From Flavobacterium sp. (lineage in GTDB: Bacteria; Bacteroidota; Bacteroidia; Flavobacteriales; Flavobacteriaceae): DNA of 7,915 nucleotides. Below the pieces are notes generated by a model. That model did no database searches and had not been told where the DNA came from. It was given only the letters and a program-made list of their open reading frames with translations. The position numbers and the translations under genes were made by a program. The stretch's first letter is position 1. Each line of letters starts with the position of its first letter. Shown here in pieces: positions 7,001-7,915 of the stretch. The DNA is taken from contig DMHA01000036.1 of assembly GCA_003449615.1 (NCBI GenBank), forward strand, positions 291-8,205. The letters are read 5' to 3'.

Positions 7001-7774
7001 CCTTTTATAGTAAAACCACTACCGAAAATCAATTTGAATACCGATGGAAGCGAAGATAATTTAGTTTGCCAAAACGACCCAACATTTTTTGTTCAACTCA
7101 ATGCTGGGATTCAAGATGGCTCTTCAACAAGCAATTACACTTATATTTGGTCTAAAGACGGAACGGTTTTGCCTACTGAAAAAAGCTATACTTTAGATGT
7201 AAATGCCGAAGGTGTATATACTGTTGAAGTATCAAATAGTGTAAATTGTGGTAGAACCAGAACTATAAAAGTTACCGCTTCAAATGAAGCACAAATCGAT
7301 TCCATACAAATTAGAGATATGACAGACATCAATACTGTTACGGTAATTCTAATTCCTGACGGTCAAGGCGATTATGAATATAGTATAGACGACCCTTATG
7401 GGCCTTGGCAAAACTCCAATTTCTTTGACAATGTTTCAGCAGGAATTCACGAAGTTTACATTAATGATAAAAATGGTTGTGGATTGATTTCTAGGACTAT
7501 ATCCGTTGTGGGGGTGCCGAAATTCTTTACTCCAAACAATGATGGTCACAACGATTATTGGGGAATAAAAGGAGTAAATGCTAGTTTCTACTCCAATTCT
7601 ATAATCTATATTTTTAACCGATTTGGAAAACTCCTCAAACAATGGGTTCCGTCAAGTAGCGAAGGTTGGGATGGCACTTTCAATGGAGCTCCTATGCCAT
7701 CAGATGATTATTGGTACACCATAAAACTAGAAGATGGACGAGAAGCCAAAGGACATTTTTCTTTGAAAAGGTAA
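3980..7774 (+). CDS. Large T9SS-exported surface adhesin with C-type-lectin-like domain
   Basis: This 1264-residue protein is predicted to cross the inner membrane by Sec and the outer membrane by the type IX system, and to act at the cell surface in binding glycans or surfaces. In order it has: signal peptide 1-23 (ending TFA); a beta-rich N-terminal domain (about 24-150); a C-type-lectin-like domain (155-305) with WIGG, EPN (257-259) and WND (280-282); an Ig-like domain (331-396, Cys337/Cys386); six tandem modules (401-1015), each with a Cys near the start, usually in CDD, and a second Cys 70-99 residues later; an Ig-like domain (1016-1100, Cys1030/Cys1090); a SprB-repeat-like domain (1101-1178); and a type B sorting domain (1179-1264). 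Domains and architecture are clear; the ligand is not. Type B cargo usually needs a PorP/SprF-like partner, and none is in this window. The gene starts 36 bases after the methyltransferase, with no clear ribosome-binding site. Confidence 0.93.
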   Translation: MKNYVLLKIILVILFFIPKVTFAIDPPVITATGNQIYCPGTSLKIVETISITFDPLEPTTDAVYIQITSGFAIGDILTLTNSSSHPTISTDLGFNSITGSLKLSSSTGSKIPYSDFEGAIKDVHFSNSSPSPSGTRTFSISLGVSQLSYLPSNKHFYEYVPALGITWTAAKVAAETRTPYYGLQGYLATLTTADEAQLAGAQAPGAGWIGGSDSQTEGVWKWVTGPEGLANGGTGVVFWNGVTNGSTPNFAFWNTGEPNQSGEEDYAHITAPGVGIPGSWNDLKEAGDPITNYNYYPKGYIVEYGGMVPGDVDNLNISASTTISMTQLTVNAPNPICASQTTMLQASSSTGTINWYDSTGNFLKAGNNYTTPTLNTTTTYYIDNGCTTRTPITVTVESLPIANPVTINRQCDDNQDGIFTFNTSSLESTLLNGQTNVIVAYLDAANNPLKDANGMLITSPFPTTFITTSQTIQAVITNNSTLKCSSKTTIDFIVDKLPKAFDVPISLTTACDDEPIPTNQDGKLPFNTSNIESTILNGQTGMKISYFDKNDNPLSSPLPNPFLTDTQNVTAKVENILNPICFDTTTLNFVVNPLPMVKDVEIIQCDDDLDLRTLFNLEIKNNSISANAVNESFSYFISQSGANTADATQLINNFTAFPNTTSPMDVWVRVTNKNNCFSVAKLTLIVAASQFPTTYSPFVPSVCDDTLAADGTSTGNPNINKRDGISAFDLRDAIKDIESKLPPPLSNYTIKYYRNKADGLLQSDANGNSLAIAPSEYANFRNDIPYAQNIWVRVNNNLSFDCGFGFGDYIKLTVEKLPYANPVSIPRQCDDNQDGILSFDTSNLETTLKGTNQTFPVTVTYFDAANNPLKDENGVSITSPFPNTFLTKSQTIKAVVTNNTTQKCFEETTIQFIVDDLPEAFAIDPNLTSRCDNELDPMTQDGKLPFDTSTFQSTILNGQIGMNVKYFDQNGNPLPSPLPNPYVTGTQNIRVVVENPINTTCFDELTIPFIVKPLPKINLNTDGSEDNLVCQNDPTFFVQLNAGIQDGSSTSNYTYIWSKDGTVLPTEKSYTLDVNAEGVYTVEVSNSVNCGRTRTIKVTASNEAQIDSIQIRDMTDINTVTVILIPDGQGDYEYSIDDPYGPWQNSNFFDNVSAGIHEVYINDKNGCGLISRTISVVGVPKFFTPNNDGHNDYWGIKGVNASFYSNSIIYIFNRFGKLLKQWVPSSSEGWDGTFNGAPMPSDDYWYTIKLEDGREAKGHFSLKR
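4442..4894 (+). other. C-type-lectin-like domain (cysteine-free)
   Basis: Residues 155-305 show the CTLD plan: HFYEYV at the first strand, TWTAAKVAAE in helix 1, GYLATLTTADE leading to helix 2, WIGG (208-211), W..V.GPEG, then FAFWNTGEPN, a Glu/Asp pair (EEDYAHI), WND at 280-282 and a closing KGYIVEY strand. EPN plus WND is the pair that, in animal lectins, binds calcium and mannose-type sugars. None of the four canonical cysteines is present; the domain contains no Cys at all. Sugar binding is inferred from the motifs. Confidence 0.85.
5180..5764 (+). repeat. Adhesin modules 1 and 2 (first copy of duplicated pair)
   Basis: Residues 401-595. Module 1 (401-498) starts ANPVTI..QCDDNQDG and holds Cys411/Cys484. 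Module 2 (499-595) has ACDDEP..NQDGKLPF and Cys511/Cys581. The pair recurs as residues 819-1015 in the same order, with a two-residue length difference and otherwise continuous alignment. Shared stretches include DAANNPLKD, ITSPFP, QDGKLPF and STILNGQ. Both modules end at an LP linker. Confidence 0.9.
5765..6433 (+). repeat. Adhesin modules 3 and 4 (divergent)
   Basis: Residues 596-688 (module 3, Cys605/Cys676) and 689-818 (module 4, Cys703/Cys802) share the module plan: a CDD start, a FNLE/FDLR strand, a VWVRV/IWVRV strand before the second Cys, and a closing hydrophobic strand. Sequence similarity to modules 1, 2, 5 and 6 is low. Module 4 is about 30 residues longer because of inserts after CDD and in its middle. 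Confidence 0.75.
6434..7024 (+). repeat. Adhesin modules 5 and 6 (second copy of duplicated pair)
   Basis: Residues 819-1015. Module 5 (Cys829/Cys904) is the counterpart of module 1 and module 6 (Cys931/Cys1001) of module 2. Corresponding residues are offset by 418 before, and 420 after, a two-residue insertion (KGTNQTFP against LNGQTN). DNA similarity is still visible, for example around caagatggaaaatt and the tggacaaa..ggaatga stretch, but third positions have drifted, so the duplication is not recent. Confidence 0.9.
7514..7771 (+). other. T9SS type B sorting domain (gliding-associated C-terminal domain)
   Basis: Residues 1179-1264 carry the recognised pattern PKFFTPNNDGHNDYW, then IYIFNRFGKLLKQW, GWDGTFNG.PMPSDDYWYTI and a terminal KGHFSLKR. 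This matches the C-terminal signal of SprB-type proteins, which directs export by the type IX system. It ends the protein exactly, as expected for a functional sorting signal. Confidence 0.93.
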
Positions 7775-7830
7775 ACTCTTTAAAAATACCCATACAAACT
7801 GAACAAGGTCAAAACAGATCAAGACCATAA

Positions 7831-7855
7831 AAACGTGCTTAAATTTAATACGTTT
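7831..7855. repeat. Weak palindromic element downstream of the adhesin gene
   Basis: AAACGT (7831-7836) is the inverted complement of ACGTTT (7850-7855), and the space between contains the 10-base perfect palindrome TTAAATTTAA (7839-7848). On the plus strand no T-run follows. On the minus strand the hairpin runs into TTTTT. It could be a weak terminator for a gene entering from the right, or a chance A/T palindrome. Confidence 0.3.
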
Positions 7856-7915
7856 CAAAAAAATCCCGCCTAAACACCAACAATTCAGTTCCTTAAAAAA
7901 TACTTTGAAAAAAGA

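Noticed and set aside
7731..7915. Minus-strand open frame running off the right edge and overlapping the end of the adhesin gene
   Set aside because: It is open for about 60 codons but rich in Phe, Cys, Trp and Lys, has no recognisable domain, and partly mirrors the adhesin coding strand. There is too little to call a gene.

Overview
The window looks like chromosomal DNA of a member of the Flavobacteriaceae, most likely Flavobacterium or a close relative. The evidence is AT-rich DNA with A/T-dominated intergenic regions, a Bacteroidota-type promoter (TTG / TAnnTTTG), a lipid-free secreted DUF1573 protein, and a giant surface protein ending in a type IX secretion system (T9SS) type B sorting domain. 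MutS and the SpoU-type methyltransferase also read like flavobacterial sequences. The genus assignment rests on remembered family features, not on a search.

Layout, left to right. Positions 1-97 hold no convincing gene. Positions 98-2707 on the minus strand encode the mismatch-repair ATPase MutS. I place its start at a TTG codon because this gives the family N-terminus and puts the mismatch-wedge Phe-x-Glu at residues 36 and 38, the same numbers as in E. coli MutS. A divergent intergenic region (2708-2857) carries a consensus-like Bacteroidota promoter for a rightward gene, an exported DUF1573 protein (2858-3343). This gene is closed by a strong perfect-stem intrinsic terminator (3362-3399). 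A SpoU/TrmH-family RNA 2'-O-methyltransferase (3416-3943) starts only 17 bases after the terminator. After a further 36 bases comes a 1264-residue surface protein (3980-7774). The last 141 bases contain no supported gene, only a weak palindromic element.

The large protein is the most interesting item. In order it has a Sec signal peptide, a beta-rich N-terminal domain, a cysteine-free C-type-lectin-like domain with EPN and WND calcium/sugar motifs, an Ig-like domain, and six tandem modules of about 93-130 residues. Each module has one Cys near each end and is bounded by an LP linker. Two further Ig/SprB-like domains and the T9SS type B C-terminal domain follow. Modules 1-2 and modules 5-6 are an internally duplicated pair. 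The design suggests a long disulfide-stiffened stalk presenting a sugar-binding head, i.e. an adhesin.

The genes do not form an obvious pathway. MutS (DNA repair) and the RNA methyltransferase are housekeeping genes. The DUF1573 protein and the adhesin are envelope or surface proteins. I see no mobile element, CRISPR array, RNA gene or defence system, and nothing that amounts to a new multi-gene system.
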